Of a DNA stretch of 64,000 nt, positions 1-11,859 are shown piece by piece. The translations under genes and the position numbers were made by a program. The notes beneath the pieces were generated by a model. It had not been told where the DNA came from. It searched no databases and saw only the letters and a program-made list of their open reading frames with translations. Where the stretch lies: NCBI RefSeq assembly GCF_009730915.1, contig NC_052479.1, forward strand, positions 14,019,819 to 14,083,818, in the 5' to 3' direction. Position 1 is the first letter of the stretch. Each line of letters begins with the position of its first letter. Source of the stretch: Dioscorea cayenensis subsp. rotundata. Lineage: Eukaryota > Streptophyta > Magnoliopsida > Dioscoreales > Dioscoreaceae.

Positions 1-263
1 TAAATATTTGCACAAGTGTTCGGTAAACAGAATATCATATATATATAACAAAAAAGGTTACTAGATTCTAAACTGAATCATTTTTTTTATGATTAAGTAA
101 GAACATGGGCAGTGCCTACCAAATAAATAAATAAATAAATCAGTAAATCATCAACAGGATTATGGATTGAGAGTGTTTGGCAACAACAACCTTAAACCAA
201 GAAGATATGCAAGCAATTCTCAGAATCAAAAGAAACACTTTAAAGGTGTACAACAGAAAAATT

Positions 264-1019
264 TCAAGAATTACCATCTCTCATCATCGACCAGAACAAT
301 TCAAATGCATCATATCCAAGGCCCCGAACCACATGGCCACCGATGACCGAGTTCCAAGAAACTAAATCCCTCTGCTCCATCCGCCCAAACAAACACCTTG
401 CATCCCCAACAGATCCGCACTTCAAATGCAGATTCAGAAGAGCACTCTGCACAACTAAATCCTCCACAAACCTGCTCTTTGCAACACATCCATGAATTTG
501 CTCACCACTCCTAATACAGCCCATATCTGTGCATGCCTTCAGAACACTCCCATAAGTGAACTGATTGGCTCTCAATCCCTCTCTCTGCATCAAAACAAAA
601 GTTCCCAAGGATTCCAATGGGCACTGATTTTGCGAGTACCCTGAAATCATCGCTGTCCAAGAGACAACACTTCTTTGAGGCATTGTATCAAACACCTTCC
701 TGGCAGCAGTGAGGTCTGGAAGCTTAGCATAGAAAATGATGAGCTTGGTGTTCAAGAACAAATCTGAGGTGCAGCCAGTGGCGATAAGATGATCATGGAG
801 CGCTCTGCCTTGGGCATGGGCATTGGAGTTGATGCAGAACTGGAGAAGGGTGGAGTAGGTGGGAAGGTCCAATAGAGTGGAGGGGTTGGCGCAGAGGCAT
901 TGTAAAGCTTCCATGAATCTGCCATGTTTGCATAAAGTGAAGATGATAGCTTTTGGTCTTGAATGGATGCTGTTGAGTTTTGGAAGGCAGGCTGTGGAGT
1001 TTTTCCACACTGCGTTCAT
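264..1019 (-). CDS. PPR protein (PLS class), N-terminal part, At3g20730-like
   Basis: The 251-residue open frame is built of degenerate 35-residue pentatricopeptide repeats. SVVSWTAMISGYSQNQ near residue 117 and DLVSWNSVIGGHVVRG near residue 218 are textbook PPR helices, and the spacing varies as in PLS-class proteins. Such proteins bind organelle RNA and act in editing, splicing or stability. The order of blocks (a YSTLLQFC start, then LIIFYAKLPDL, then QFTYGSVLKAC) is what I recall for At3g20730-type proteins. The first ATG, at 1019, gives a short N-terminus without a clear organelle signal. The frame stops after MMRDGNS, about half of the expected length. No PPR sequence appears in any frame between 1 and 263, so the gene is either truncated here or interrupted by an intron (a GGTAATT donor lies exactly at the break) with the rest outside the window. 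Family assignment is sure; completeness is not. Confidence 0.8.
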   Translation of the reverse strand: MNAVWKNSTACLPKLNSIHSRPKAIIFTLCKHGRFMEALQCLCANPSTLLDLPTYSTLLQFCINSNAHAQGRALHDHLIATGCTSDLFLNTKLIIFYAKLPDLTAARKVFDTMPQRSVVSWTAMISGYSQNQCPLESLGTFVLMQREGLRANQFTYGSVLKACTDMGCIRSGEQIHGCVAKSRFVEDLVVQSALLNLHLKCGSVGDARCLFGRMEQRDLVSWNSVIGGHVVRGLGYDAFELFWSMMRDGNS

Positions 1020-1149
1020 GTGAAGTGACCAAAATCTTGTATTACGGTCAGCATATATGAATTATGTTTGTATGTATATTTCAACCAAAAGAGATATTTA
1101 CTTCTTAACTCTAAGATTGGTTAACCCATAAAAATGCATTTCTTATAAC

Positions 1150-1335
1150 CTATGTAGTCAGAATTGAACGGTTTGACCCTGTTGAACAGGACCTGGGAGC
1201 TTGGATGGCACGGTTCTAGTTAAATAACTGAGTAAGTTGAAAATCAGTGCCCACTTGTGTGAACCGGATTGTTCAACCGGGAACTGGATGAACTAGGGTC
1301 AGTTAGCATTGGTGAACCAGTTTCATTTAGTTTTT
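1150..1335. repeat. hAT-like GAACCGG repeat, degenerate
   Basis: The stretch carries several copies of gaaccgg/aaccggg-type motifs in both orientations. It begins with gtagtcaga, the same nine bases that follow the first bases of the well-defined hAT element at 59098-59832. As in that element, a pyrimidine-rich stretch follows (to about 1550). This suggests a degenerate relative of the same non-autonomous family, but I could not place its right end or a target duplication. Confidence 0.35.
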
Positions 1336-1799
1336 TACTTTTTTTTATTTGAAATTTAAAGTTGTGAAAACACAAAATGTTAAGAGTTGCTATTCTTGTG
1401 AACTGATTTTTTTTTGCTCCAATTCTTCTTCACGATCTCGTTCACTCCATTTTCCCGATTTGCTGCTGTCAACCATCTCATTCGCCCTCCTCAGGCGTCA
1501 AGCGGCTATCTACCACCTCCGCACCTCGGCATCTCCCTTCCTTTTGTAACTTGTAAGACTTCACTTTATTAATGAAAGGCTGTTGTTCACTAATTATCTT
1601 TTATTCATTTTTATTATGTAAGTTTCTCTTGAGAAAGCTTTCAATGTGGTTGGCTCAACTGGAAATCAACTTATCAGAGCAAATTCCTTTCTTATTGTGC
1701 AAATTGCAACAAGGATCGGTACTTTCAATGTGGTTGGGTCCCAACACTTAGATCGCTCTCATAACTCAGTTTCTTGTTGATTTTGATGTTTGTTGATGT

Positions 1800-2060
1800 T
1801 TGAATGATTAATGATCACTAAAAATTGTGCTCTTGGGATGAGAAGCTGGCTAGTTTTCTTATGATTTAAAAGAAAGTTGATAAGGTTTCCATAGACTAAG
1901 ATATGGAAAAAAAAAAGAGCTAAATAGGGTTGGCTAAGATAGGAGGTCTACAATTGGTGCACTACAACTACATATGTTTCATTAGTCATATATTATATCC
2001 CATAAGTAATGTTTTCCTTGAACAACTCATCATGATCAAGCTAGCGAACAAATGTCCGAG
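1800..2060. repeat. dispersed repeat, copy A
   Basis: Several blocks here recur at 6560-6925: cttgggatgagaagc, ctagttttctyatgattta, a block around ggttgcc/ggctgagataggagg, gcactatca/gcactacaa, and cataagtaatgttttc. The order of the blocks differs between the two copies. There is no coding sequence. The class of element is not recognised. The 240 bases before it (1560-1800) hold nothing I recognise. Confidence 0.5.
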
Positions 2061-2249
2061 ATCATGAAGTTCATAAAAGAGATTTTTTTGAATGTACTAA
2101 TACGATTGCTATGGCATGACAAACTGCAAATAAATATAAATATCTTTTAACAATATAAATTATTAAACATAACATAATGAAATAATTAAACAATTATTTC
2201 CAACTAGTAGCCATTAAGCACTTGTTTCAAATAGTAGCAATTAACCAAT

Positions 2250-3781
2250 TATTTCAAAATAGTAGCCACTACAACCTCACCTGGTCTCCCTTGGGTTTCT
2301 TTTTTTAGACCTAGAACTCCCACCAAAGCCTGAACCCCACCTAATAAGAGAATTGAATAAAATAAATAAAACAAGCTAATGACAGAGCTGAATCCAAAAG
2401 AAAATACAAAAAAAAATAAAAATAAATAAATAACAAATATCTGACTCTCTAATTGGGCACATTCACTCAAATCTGGTTCAAACCTGACCTTGCATAAACA
2501 AACTAGCCTCCAGGTTTCACTTAAACCAACTCAAATTAGGTTAAATCCTCATGAACCAACTTGAAACAATCTCAATTTCACTGAACTAAGTTCAATTTAA
2601 CCAAGCAGCCTTGAACCAATTCCAAATCTTATACAATATCTCTTGAACTAGCTTGGTTCAACTGAACCCAATTCTCCTTGAATTGGTTCACCCAAAGTCA
2701 TTAGCTCAAAATCTGAACCAAGCCCAAATCAATCTCAACCTATTTAACTTAGCCAAAACAATTCAAGCCCAACCACAACTCACTTGATTTGATCAAACCT
2801 AGACCAAATGAATTCAATTGAACCCAATCATATCAACTCTCATCCAAACCCAAATCTAATATATTTTAATGAACTTGACTAAACCAAATCAAACCCACTT
2901 CACTTGATTTAATCAAGCCCAACTCAACCAAATCAAATAAACGTTACTCAACCAACACATTTCCAACCATTGTCATCACCATCTTCATCATAATCATTAA
3001 CTTAATTAACCAAAACAAACCCTAATTCGGTTGATACAGTTATCTACAGTAAATCTAAGAATTCCTCCACCATTCCAAGCAAAATCCATTAAATATACAA
3101 GGGTTTTTCTAAAACAATTTGAAGCATCCATCAACTATAACAATAAACCATGCTTTTGCCACTCAAATCCAAGCCTAAATCTCACAAAAACATGTTTAAA
3201 TTCTAGCATGGTTGTTCAAGCATTTTAACCAAACATCATGCAATATTCCAAATAAGAAGACTCTTACTAAGCAAGCAACCACTCCGGAGAACTCACTCCA
3301 GTGATCTCCAAGCCCATCTCCTCAAAACCTCAAATTTCTTTTTCTTTACTTTTCTCTCTTTTCTTTTCTTTCACTGGTTTAGAAGCTCATTGATGGAGAA
3401 GGAAACTTCAGCTAATCCAAACCCTTCTTTCCTCTTTAACTTAATTTTTGCTAAAATTTACTTTCAGTCTCTGAAAATAAAATTTCTTAAAAAAGTTCCC
3501 TGAAAAGTCAACAATGGTCCCTGAATCATGAAATAGTATTTCCAAAAGGTCCCTACAAACTTACCTGTTAGTCCTTAGTCTCCGAAAACACTTCAAATCA
3601 AATCCTCTTATTTCTTGTGAAGTCAAAATTTTCTATAAACTCTCACACTTAGGTTCTTGAGATTTCCACTTGGGTTCCTCAATAGAGCTACTCTATAGGA
3701 TAGTTTCACTGAAATTTTTGATAATACCCTGAACATAAATTCCAAAAATTATCCAAAGGTTCACGCCCTCAGGGTATTACA
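2250..3781 (-). repeat. LTR of a Ty3/gypsy element, minus strand, old
   Basis: Read on the minus strand the block starts with TGTAATACCCTGAGGGC at 3781, a start common in Tekay/Del-type gypsy LTRs. It continues with repeated phrases such as gggaccattgttgac and gggacttttggaaat that are usual in those LTRs. The top strand between 2460 and 3300 is strikingly poor in G and repeats aaccaa/gaacc. Near the end, aataccctga at 3724-3733 pairs with tcagggtatt at 3769-3778, a hairpin next to the LTR terminus. The far boundary is a guess: I could not find the matching end or a target duplication. No internal coding region is attached, so it may be a solo LTR. Confidence 0.45.
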
Positions 3782-5015
3782 ATTGTGATGATTGTCTTTG
3801 TGTGAACTTAATTTGACACTTTGTTATTTTAATCAGTTACCTTCTTTTATAGAAATTTCACTATAAATAATATTATTTTATCCACTGACTAAATTTAATA
3901 TACTTTCATCAACTAGATATTGTCATATTTTTATTTGCTACCATGACAAACATCTCATCTTCAATCATCTCTCATTATTCCTTTTTTATTCTTTAGAGGA
4001 ATTCTTGTTAGACCAACCTTTATGGGAAGCATTTGCTTTATCAACTTCTTATCCAAGCCAAGCATCTCATCATAATCCCATTAGAAAGAGTCATTTAACT
4101 CCTTAAGCAATGTGACCATTTAGGGGTTGCAATTCTTTCTAAAGGAGCTTACTAATGAAAGTTCGTTGTGACTTTCTCCCATTTCTAAAATTGACTAACC
4201 AACTATCTAGGTCGTTGACCAAATAGCACATTTAAAATTGATTCAAGATTAGCCTTAAATTATTTAGCAAATTTCTATGGCATGGTGAAGCGCATGACCA
4301 GGCAATTGCGGTTAGCAAAGTTGTGACTATCCATGATATCTTTACCTTAAACCTATTTCTTGGAGAAAAAGAAAGAGACTTGAAGGTTTTAGAAAAGCTT
4401 GAAGGAGTCTTCATTTCCTCCACTTTTAAGGCAGGAAAAGGCCATTTGGACGCTCTAAAGTAGCAAATCAAAGTGAGACCGAAAGTTGTTCCAACATTAC
4501 ATCAAAGGGTATTAGTATTGTCCCATTACTTAAAGCTTCTTTAAAGGCTTCTTTAGTCTCCCTTTTGCATGAAGATAAGTTTCTTTCTAATTGTTGAAAG
4601 AGAATTCTTTTTATTATATCTTCTTTTATGGTATAATCACAAGTTAGGATATCAACTTGAAATTGAAACTTTAATATTACATTGGTGATTAGTGAACTCT
4701 TGCTTACTACTTTCCTTGTTATTTTCTGTTACTATTAAAAGGTTTTCCACATTTATAATTATGTGCTTATCCTATTTATTCTTGATATTCATATATTGGT
4801 TTGTTATATTGAATGCTTGCTTTGCTCCTGCTGAGTGATTGGGATTGCATCTATTCTAGGATTTTTGGATTAAATCCAATCAATTTGCCCCTCAATGCTA
4901 GGTTTGATTGTGTCTCCAAGTGATTCTGGTAAAATTCAATTAGTGAAGCACTCTTAGCTTTGTAGATTGATGGATGGGATATGGGTGTATAAATTATGCA
5001 AATATATAAGCATGC
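3782..5015. other. AT-rich intergenic stretch, no gene recognised
   Basis: No reading frame of conserved appearance was found on either strand. A few minus-strand stretches (around 4440-4560) read as short protein-like segments broken by stops, possibly old retroelement coding DNA, but I cannot name the family. Confidence 0.4.
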
Positions 5016-5019
5016 AAGT

Positions 5020-6556
5020 ATGCACTTATACTACAATTAGTCCGTTGTACCATAAGTGTACGTGTCATCAAAGTAATACCTCGTGGATGAACATGAAGGT
5101 TGTATTTTCCTAGGAATGGCGAGAGTCGCCTATTACTTCCTTTTCACTTAATCAATAGCCTAATCGTTACCCTCTTTCATTAGTTCTACTTGTATAACAC
5201 TATTGAATAATATAATTGGAGACGACGTTAAGCACACTTAGAAGGAGTTGGGAGTATGTACTAAAGTTATCTTGATTATTAATTATAGTAGGCATTAAGT
5301 GTCAATCATGTTCTAGGTTTGAACAGGGGGAATTCAAAGGCCTACTAGCCCCGAATAAGCCATAGTGACTAGGTCTAAATTAATAGAAACTTAAGATGGA
5401 ATCTCTTCCACCCAAAGCCTCCTATGTTTTCCTTAAGTGCAGAAATCCCATGAGAAGAGACAAATCAGACCCTAAGCCTAAGGGACAATCAATCCCTAAT
5501 CTGGAAACCTAGTTATGCCTAACCTTTTAGAACATGCATAGATCTATCATAGTATGGGCGTCATCAATATAGGAGCATATTCTCCTCATCCACATCAACA
5601 TATAACAATCAATTAAGAACATGCAATGATTACGAAAACTATAACAATTTATATTAATTAATCAAGATTCATAAATAATAACCGAGGGACCTAGACATAC
5701 AATTCCCCTCGAATTAGGTTCTTATGGATCATACCAAACAAAGCATCAAAGCACAAGAGAACCACAAGATCAAATAAAAAATATATAAGCATTTAATGTA
5801 TTCCTAGACTAACTCCCTCCAATAGTTCTCCAAATATGGGGATTAGGGGATCCCATGATTATCCAACGACATGTGTCACTCACGCCCCTCTGATGATGAT
5901 CTTTGAAGATGCCTGTCACACGCGATCTTCTCCGATGATGCTCGTTAATGTACTCTCAAGAAATCTGCCAGAATCCGTTGGAATATGGAAGAAACATCGT
6001 CTCCCGTCACTAAGATCTCCAAATCTGCCCGTCCTAGCTTATTCGGCAAAAGAGTTTCCCTAAATTTAGAGAATACTGGGGTATTTATAGTAATCGACTC
6101 CGCTACAACCTCACCACGGGCGTTGTGATGCCCGTTGTGAGTAAGTTGCTACTTGGGCTCCAAGTCGCATCCTGACACGGTCTGTGGACATTATGTGTCT
6201 TGACAACGACCGTTATAGACTTCACAACAGTCATTGTGAGGCTATTATGGCTTCTATATTGCTACCAATGAGCTCATGCTGCCTTGGCTTGATCACAGTA
6301 GTGGTTAATATAGACAACGGGACTTGTGTGTTGTCATAACGCCGGTTGTGAGTCTTGGTGCAGCCTTCATTCAACAACTTGCTCCATTTTGCTTCAAAAT
6401 GTCCTCAAATTTGTTTCTTTTTTCCTAAAATAGAAATAAATATCATTGTGAACAAAAGAATGAAATTTTGTACTAATGAGATGCTAAACAAGTACAATTT
6501 CATGCTAAATACAGTGTAAATGATATAGAAAATATGATCAGATTAGCACTTATCAT
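5020..6556 (-). repeat. LTR remnant of a Tat/Athila-type gypsy element, minus strand
   Basis: On the minus strand the block starts with TGATAAGTGCTAATCTGATC at 6556. At its other end lies a stretch matching the common gypsy phrase about caagtgtacgtgtcatcaaagtaatacc (5052-5085), which also occurs near 23415 and 61405. In between are motifs such as cacgggcgttgtgatgcccgttgtg (6116-6140), the palindromic GC-rich phrase typical of these LTRs. The reading frame at 5836-6063 is a by-product of the repeat. No target duplication was found. Confidence 0.5.
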
Positions 6557-6930
6557 AGATCATGTCCAAGATCTATATTGGCCACATATCCCAAAGTGAG
6601 AAATGCAAACAATAGATAAAGAAGATGGTTACTAGCTAGTTTTCTCATGATTTAGAAGAAGCTGTTAAGGTTTTGAAAGATAAAGATATAGAAATTATTT
6701 CAATGAAATACTATTGAAGTATATATATATATATATATGGCTAGATCCACCAAATAGAAATGTATCCCTTGGGATGAGAAGCACAAAAGTAAAATAAAAA
6801 AAAAAAATAATAATTAGGGTTGCCTGAGATAGGAGGGCCACCTCTGATGCACTATCAACCGCATATGTAGCTTGAGTTATATTTACATAAGTAATGTTTT
6901 CTTTTAAGAACTCATTACAAACATACTCAC
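6557..6930. repeat. dispersed repeat, copy B
   Basis: Partner of the repeat at 1800-2060, with the shared blocks in another order and a (TA)n stretch (6719-6738) between them. The best shared pieces are ctagttttctcatgattta (6637-6655), cccttgggatgagaagc (6766-6782) and the block from agggttgcctgagatagg to gtaatgttttc (6816-6901). No coding sequence. Confidence 0.5.
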
Positions 6931-6960
6931 CTTATTTGGTCATGTAGCTCTCATGTGGCA

Positions 6961-7200
6961 AAGCCACACATTCATGTGGCTTTAAAAGCCACAAATAAAT
7001 GTCACATGGGCTTGTGGGCATAACCACACGCCCATGTGGCTTAAAAATCACCCATTTAATATCACATGGGCATGTGAGCAGCTCCACACGCCCACGTGGC
7101 CACAAAATGCCCTATTTAAAATCACATGGGCATGTGAGAAGCTCTGCATGCCCATGTGGCAAAAAAATGCCCCCAATAATTTTCACATGGCCTGCCACAC
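6961..7200. repeat. 60-bp tandem repeat, four units
   Basis: Four consecutive units of exactly 60 bp begin at 6961, 7021, 7081 and 7141. Each contains cccatgtggc or a close variant near its start and cacatgggcatgtgag or a close variant near its end, so every unit is partly palindromic. A related cacacggtcgtgtg / cacacgatcgtgtg pair follows at 7313-7356. Such cacacgcccatgtg phrases occur in plant gypsy LTRs. The open frames at 6999-7379 exist only because the period is a multiple of three. Confidence 0.85.
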
Positions 7201-7379
7201 ACCCACCCATGTACATTTTTGGACAACAAAATTTTAAGCCACTATTAAAAATGCATAGGCGTCTTAAAACCACATGTCCACGTGCACTTCTGTCCCAAAA
7301 ATTTCCTGCGTCACACGGTCGTGTGACAAAAAAATTCCAAAATCACACGATCGTGTGCACTTCTAGAGAACAAAAATAA

Positions 7380-7919
7380 AAACCAAATGATTTTTATTAA
7401 TTAGTATTTTAACTAAAATATTTGGGTTGGATTTATGTCATTGGAAAAATTTGGAACTTTTTGATGTGATTGAGGGCTATTAAGAAAAGATAATAATTTA
7501 ATGCAATAATTGTTGTAAATTTCACTACAATAACAATCAAAAGATCAATTTTATTTGGCTTAAATCTAATAATAATTTTAAAAATTTAATTATGAATTTA
7601 TTTTAATATGAAGTTTAATAGAAAATTCTAGTTATTAAAATTGTTTAATATACTATTAATATATGTATTACTTATCTAAATATTAATATTTATAACAATA
7701 TGTAATAAATGATATAATTATAAAATAAATAGAATTTTATCCACAACTGCATTTTTATTTAAATTATTTAGTACATTTGAATTTGAATTTGAGTTTTATA
7801 TTAGCTTAAATATATCTTCTAAAAATCATCCATAAGAATATATATATATATATATATATATAAAGCAACCCTAAAAAGTTAATGCTTTGATTTAGATTTC
7901 CCTTGAAGCCTCTTCACAA

Positions 7920-7950
<31 letters not shown>

Positions 7951-8640
7951 GTATGCACTTGGAGTTTTGGGTAGGCATTGGGACACTGCCCTCTCTCCTC
8001 TTGTAAGCACTTGGAACTTTAGGGTAGGCATTGGGACACCGCCAGCGAGGGTTTTCAGATAGGTACTATGCTTCATGCTCCTTTCTAATTTTGATATTTA
8101 GGTTTTCCACTTCAATCCCCTCTCCCCTCCCTCTTTGCATCACGTTAGAATTAGGGCTTCATTCAAGCCTTAGCTCTGCCACTTACGCCTAATGTATTTA
8201 TTTATTTATTTCCCTTGGCTTTATAATTCTACCAATGATCTTGGTTTCTTTTTTATGTTTTTTTAAATTTTTTTTCAAGAATTTAGTGAAAGATTGCATA
8301 ATGGAACAAGTAATATCTCATTTGGAATTTGTAGATTTTTTCTTTTCAACATAAAAAATCTTTTATCTTGAATGAGAACTCTTATTTTGGAATATGACCT
8401 TATTTTTATTATCACAATAATAAAGGGGGATTTGCATAGTGTCCAAAGGTTTACTAGAAAGCATGTATGTTAAATGTCGATAGTGTTGATTAATGGTTAT
8501 CTTAAGCAAATATATGTACACATTCAACAAGTTAAAGCAATTTAACAATTATTTTAATTAATTTGTTTATTTTGGCATTAAATTTATTAAATTTTTTTTA
8601 ATTTTAGTATATGCACCTTTTGAAGGAAAAAGTAAGAAAT
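7380..8640. other. AT-rich stretch with microsatellites and a 52-bp duplication
   Basis: Very AT-rich DNA without a recognisable gene. It holds a (TA)n run at 7839-7862, a (CT)n run at 7919-7942, and a 52-bp tandem duplication whose units start gcacttgga at 7955 and 8007 and share gtaggcattgggacac. It may be the degraded 5' half or an intron of the CACTA element that follows, but nothing in it supports that directly. Confidence 0.4.
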
Positions 8641-8719
8641 AGAGCCAGGCTCTATTTGTGAGGATTATACCATTGAAGAGATTTTCTACATTTTGTTCAT
8701 TTTATTTTGAGCCACATAT

Positions 8720-9423
8720 ATGAATGTGGAGGCAAACACTATTGATAAGAGAATAAAGCGCATGGCACATGCCCCATCAAGAATTGTGACATGTTATAAT
8801 GGTTATTTTGTGAATGGGTTCAAATTTCACACAAAGTCATATGGGAACAATTATTTAATAATGAATTCTGGTGTGTGGATGCGAGGGGGCTATAATGATT
8901 GCAATAATGATTTTTTTGGCATGTTGGAAGATGTTGTGAATTTAGAATACTTGGGGTATGGAGATAAAGTTGTGCTTTTCAAGTGCTATTGGTATGATAA
9001 CAACAAAGGGATTAAGTATGATCACATAGTTTTATTGATGTCACTTTTAAGTCGAGAATGAGTTTGAATGACCCATTTGTATTGGCACAACAAGATCAAT
9101 AGATATATTACTCCAAATATCCTTCTAAGAAGAGAAAATATTAGTGGCAATATTTAAAATAAGATAGAACCATATTATTGATGTTGTCACAAATGATGAA
9201 GAGATTGAATATCAAGAAGATGAGGCATCCCACCTATAGATTTGACAACCACCATTGAAATTGATGATGATAATACTCTTATTCAAGATGGTTACACGGT
9301 TGAAGCACCTTTGACTAATAACACATAAAGCATACCATGTTTTGATGATGAAGATGAAGATCATGACGACAGCGACGACGACAACGACGACAAAGCTATT
9401 CATGATGAGGATGATGATGCATG
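8720..9423 (+). pseudogene. TNP2-like CACTA transposase, C-terminal DUF4216 part
   Basis: The frame at 8720-9061 gives 113 residues with the DUF4216 pattern of plant CACTA transposases: YFVNGFKFHTKSYG, then MNSGVWMRGG, then a FFGMLEDVVNLEY block and VVLFKCYWYDN. DUF4216 is the tail that follows the catalytic TNP2 domain. After a stop at 9059 the protein continues in another frame (DPFVLAQQDQ, then YYSKYPSKKRK, with one more stop) and ends in an acidic tail rich in Asp (9340-9423). The catalytic domain itself, which cuts and joins element ends in the nucleus, is missing upstream. At least one frameshift and one stop make it non-functional. Confidence 0.75.
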
Positions 9424-9695
9424 ATTTTAGAATTAAGCAATATTTCACATGAAGAATAAGGAAATGAATCTTTCATTTTGTAATGTATATATATATATAT
9501 ATATATATCTAGTTTTTATTTATGTCTTAGTGATATTATAAGCAATATTTTTAATTTTATTATGATTTTTGAACTTAAGTGAAGTCATTGATATAAGTAT
9601 TCTTCTTGAATATCTATAGCTATGTAATGTAATGCAATTTAATTATGTTTATTCAAATTCATTAATATAACTTTTTCATTGTTTCTAGTCTCATT

Positions 9696-11666
9696 ATGCC
9701 TCACAAATTAGGAGGAGGAAGAGGAACTAATAAGAGGAAGGAAGAAATTCAATATAATGACTCAATATCTCTTCATGAAGCAATGAGGGAGAATTATGCC
9801 CTAGTAGATGATTCTACAATCAATCTTCATGTAATAATGCAGGAGAATAATGCACTAGCAGATGATTCTATAACCAATCCTCATGAAACAATTGTGGATG
9901 ATGGTGAATCACTAAATCACCTTAGTGAGCCTAGTTCGGCTCAAAGGAGAAGAGGTCTGAGTTTAGGCACCACACCACCATCACATCCATCCGGTCGGCA
10001 ACCATGGTTATTAATGGAACAAGGTTGTGATTTTTTTCTAGATTTTATAAAGCTTTATTTTTTGTTTCTGTTGATCAACTAAATTTGCCAAGTAATTTTA
10101 TTTTGCATGTTTTAAGCTTTCCAAATTCAATTGGTAAGACCATCACAGATGACTTCAAGGGCAATATAATTGATGCGTGGCCTACATGGACTAGCATCCC
10201 TCTACATATTAACGATACTCTTTTCATGAAATTTAAGGTTAGTATATATATATATATATGTTTTCCTATGTTAAAGTTGTTAAATAAATATTAAAGTTTT
10301 ATTAAGATGTTCTTTACATAATGTTAAAGATGCTCTTGCATGCATTTTGTTAAAGATGTTCATATATACATTTTAATAACTTCCACTATTTCAAACCATT
10401 ATGTTAAATAAATATTTTATATAGTTTAAGGGACATTGTTTTTTATTTTTATTTATTAATTTATTTATTTTTGGTGTTTTGATTGATTAAAATCCAAGTA
10501 GCTACTTTGTTTAGCAAATCATGCTTTCGTTTATCTCTTTTATTATTCTTTGTTTATTTCTACATTACTCTTTATGACACATGTAAAAAGAATAACATCT
10601 ACAAACAAATGCTCTAATGTAGGTATATGTGCAAAATTGTCTTGCTTGGTGGTTAGATGCTCTTTATAGAATGTTCAATTTAAGATGAGAAAATATTTAT
10701 TAAGATGATTTTTTGTGTCATGAAATTTGTAGGAGAGATTCTATTGGGATCAATCATAAGAATATTTTGTGAGAAAAATCTAGGATAAGCTTGCTGCAAA
10801 CCACTACTATAGGTTTAAGTGAAGCAAGAGCAGTTGCAATGACAGATGAAATATCCATTACAGCTTGTCATAACAAAGACTGATATTGGATACCACCTGA
10901 CATTTGGAACAAGTTGATAGATCATTTTTGGGGACAGAGAAATGATAACAAAAATAAAAAAAACATCTAATAATCAAAAATCAAGATGAGAAGTGTCATT
11001 AGCAAATCATTGTGGGGATTAAGAGGATTTGAAAATACAAAGGCAACATTAGCAAGTTTTTTTTTCTTTTAATTTTATGTGTTTGTGGTTACTACACTAA
11101 TACAAATTTTTGTGAATAAACATCATTTGTTTTAATTTTTTGTAGGAAAAGGAATACAATCATAAAGTTTTATATCCCGAGGTGTGTAATTGCACCCATC
11201 GAAAAGACAAGGGGAACGCTCCTTTTGTTGATAATAAATCAAGATTAATTTACATGAGATTCCATCTTTTAGCTCTTAATAGTTCTATCTTTTGCTTTAT
11301 TTCATAATGTTTAAATTTAAATACAGTAAACATTTGAGGAGATTGCCAAATAAAAGTACGATGAGGACTACATGAATAATGAAGAATATAATTTTGAACT
11401 TGTGTGGTCAGAAGCATACGGTGGACTAACCAAAGGATGACTATATGGTGTTGGGGATGTCTCATTGTTAAACTTTCATAGATTACCCTCTCAATCTATG
11501 AATCAAGAGCAAGCCCAACAAGAACATGAATTGCAAGAGAAGATAGAACAACAATAGGAGAAGATAGAACAACAACAACAGTGCTTAGATGAGATGGAGT
11601 CAAGGAATGATTTACTAGAAAATGAACTAAAAGAGGTGAAAGATATACTGGACATCTATGTCTAGT
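9696..11666 (+). pseudogene. CACTA second gene (Transposase_24 / Ptta-En-Spm type), broken
   Basis: The first exon (9696 to about 10035) begins MPHKLGGGRGTNKRK and reaches the basic RRRGLSLGTT segment. After an intron-like stretch, 10085-10235 reads as the FKGNIIDAW ... MKFK segment. Further pieces are W..PPDIWNKLIDHFW (10890-10930), SKSLWGLRGFENTKA (11000-11045), and LWVEAYGGLTKG followed by YGVGD (11400-11460). A Gln/Glu-rich coiled coil ends it (11495-11660). This order of blocks is that of the DNA-binding accessory protein encoded after TNP2 in CACTA elements. Several in-frame stops lie between the blocks, so the gene is dead. Exact exon borders are uncertain. Confidence 0.65.
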
Positions 11667-11859
11667 ATTTAGTAGTGATGCATTATTTGTTTTTTTATTT
11701 CTTGGATATTTATAATTTTGGCGTATTGGATGTTTAACATGCTTAACATTGTTAAGAACTATTATGAATTATTTTAGAAGATTGCTACAGGTGTAATGAA
11801 TATTTTCCCTAAAGTAGCATTTTAATCAAATTGTTATTTTCAATCTTGATATTAGAAAT

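Noticed and set aside
6945..7370. CRISPR-like array
   Set aside because: Plant DNA, diverged units without unique spacers; an ordinary tandem repeat.
6999..7379. 126-residue frame rich in His/Pro/Cys
   Set aside because: Produced by the 60-bp tandem repeat, whose period is divisible by three.
9212..9448. minus-strand 78-residue hydrophobic frame
   Set aside because: It is the reverse of the acidic GAT/GAC-rich tail of the CACTA transposase.
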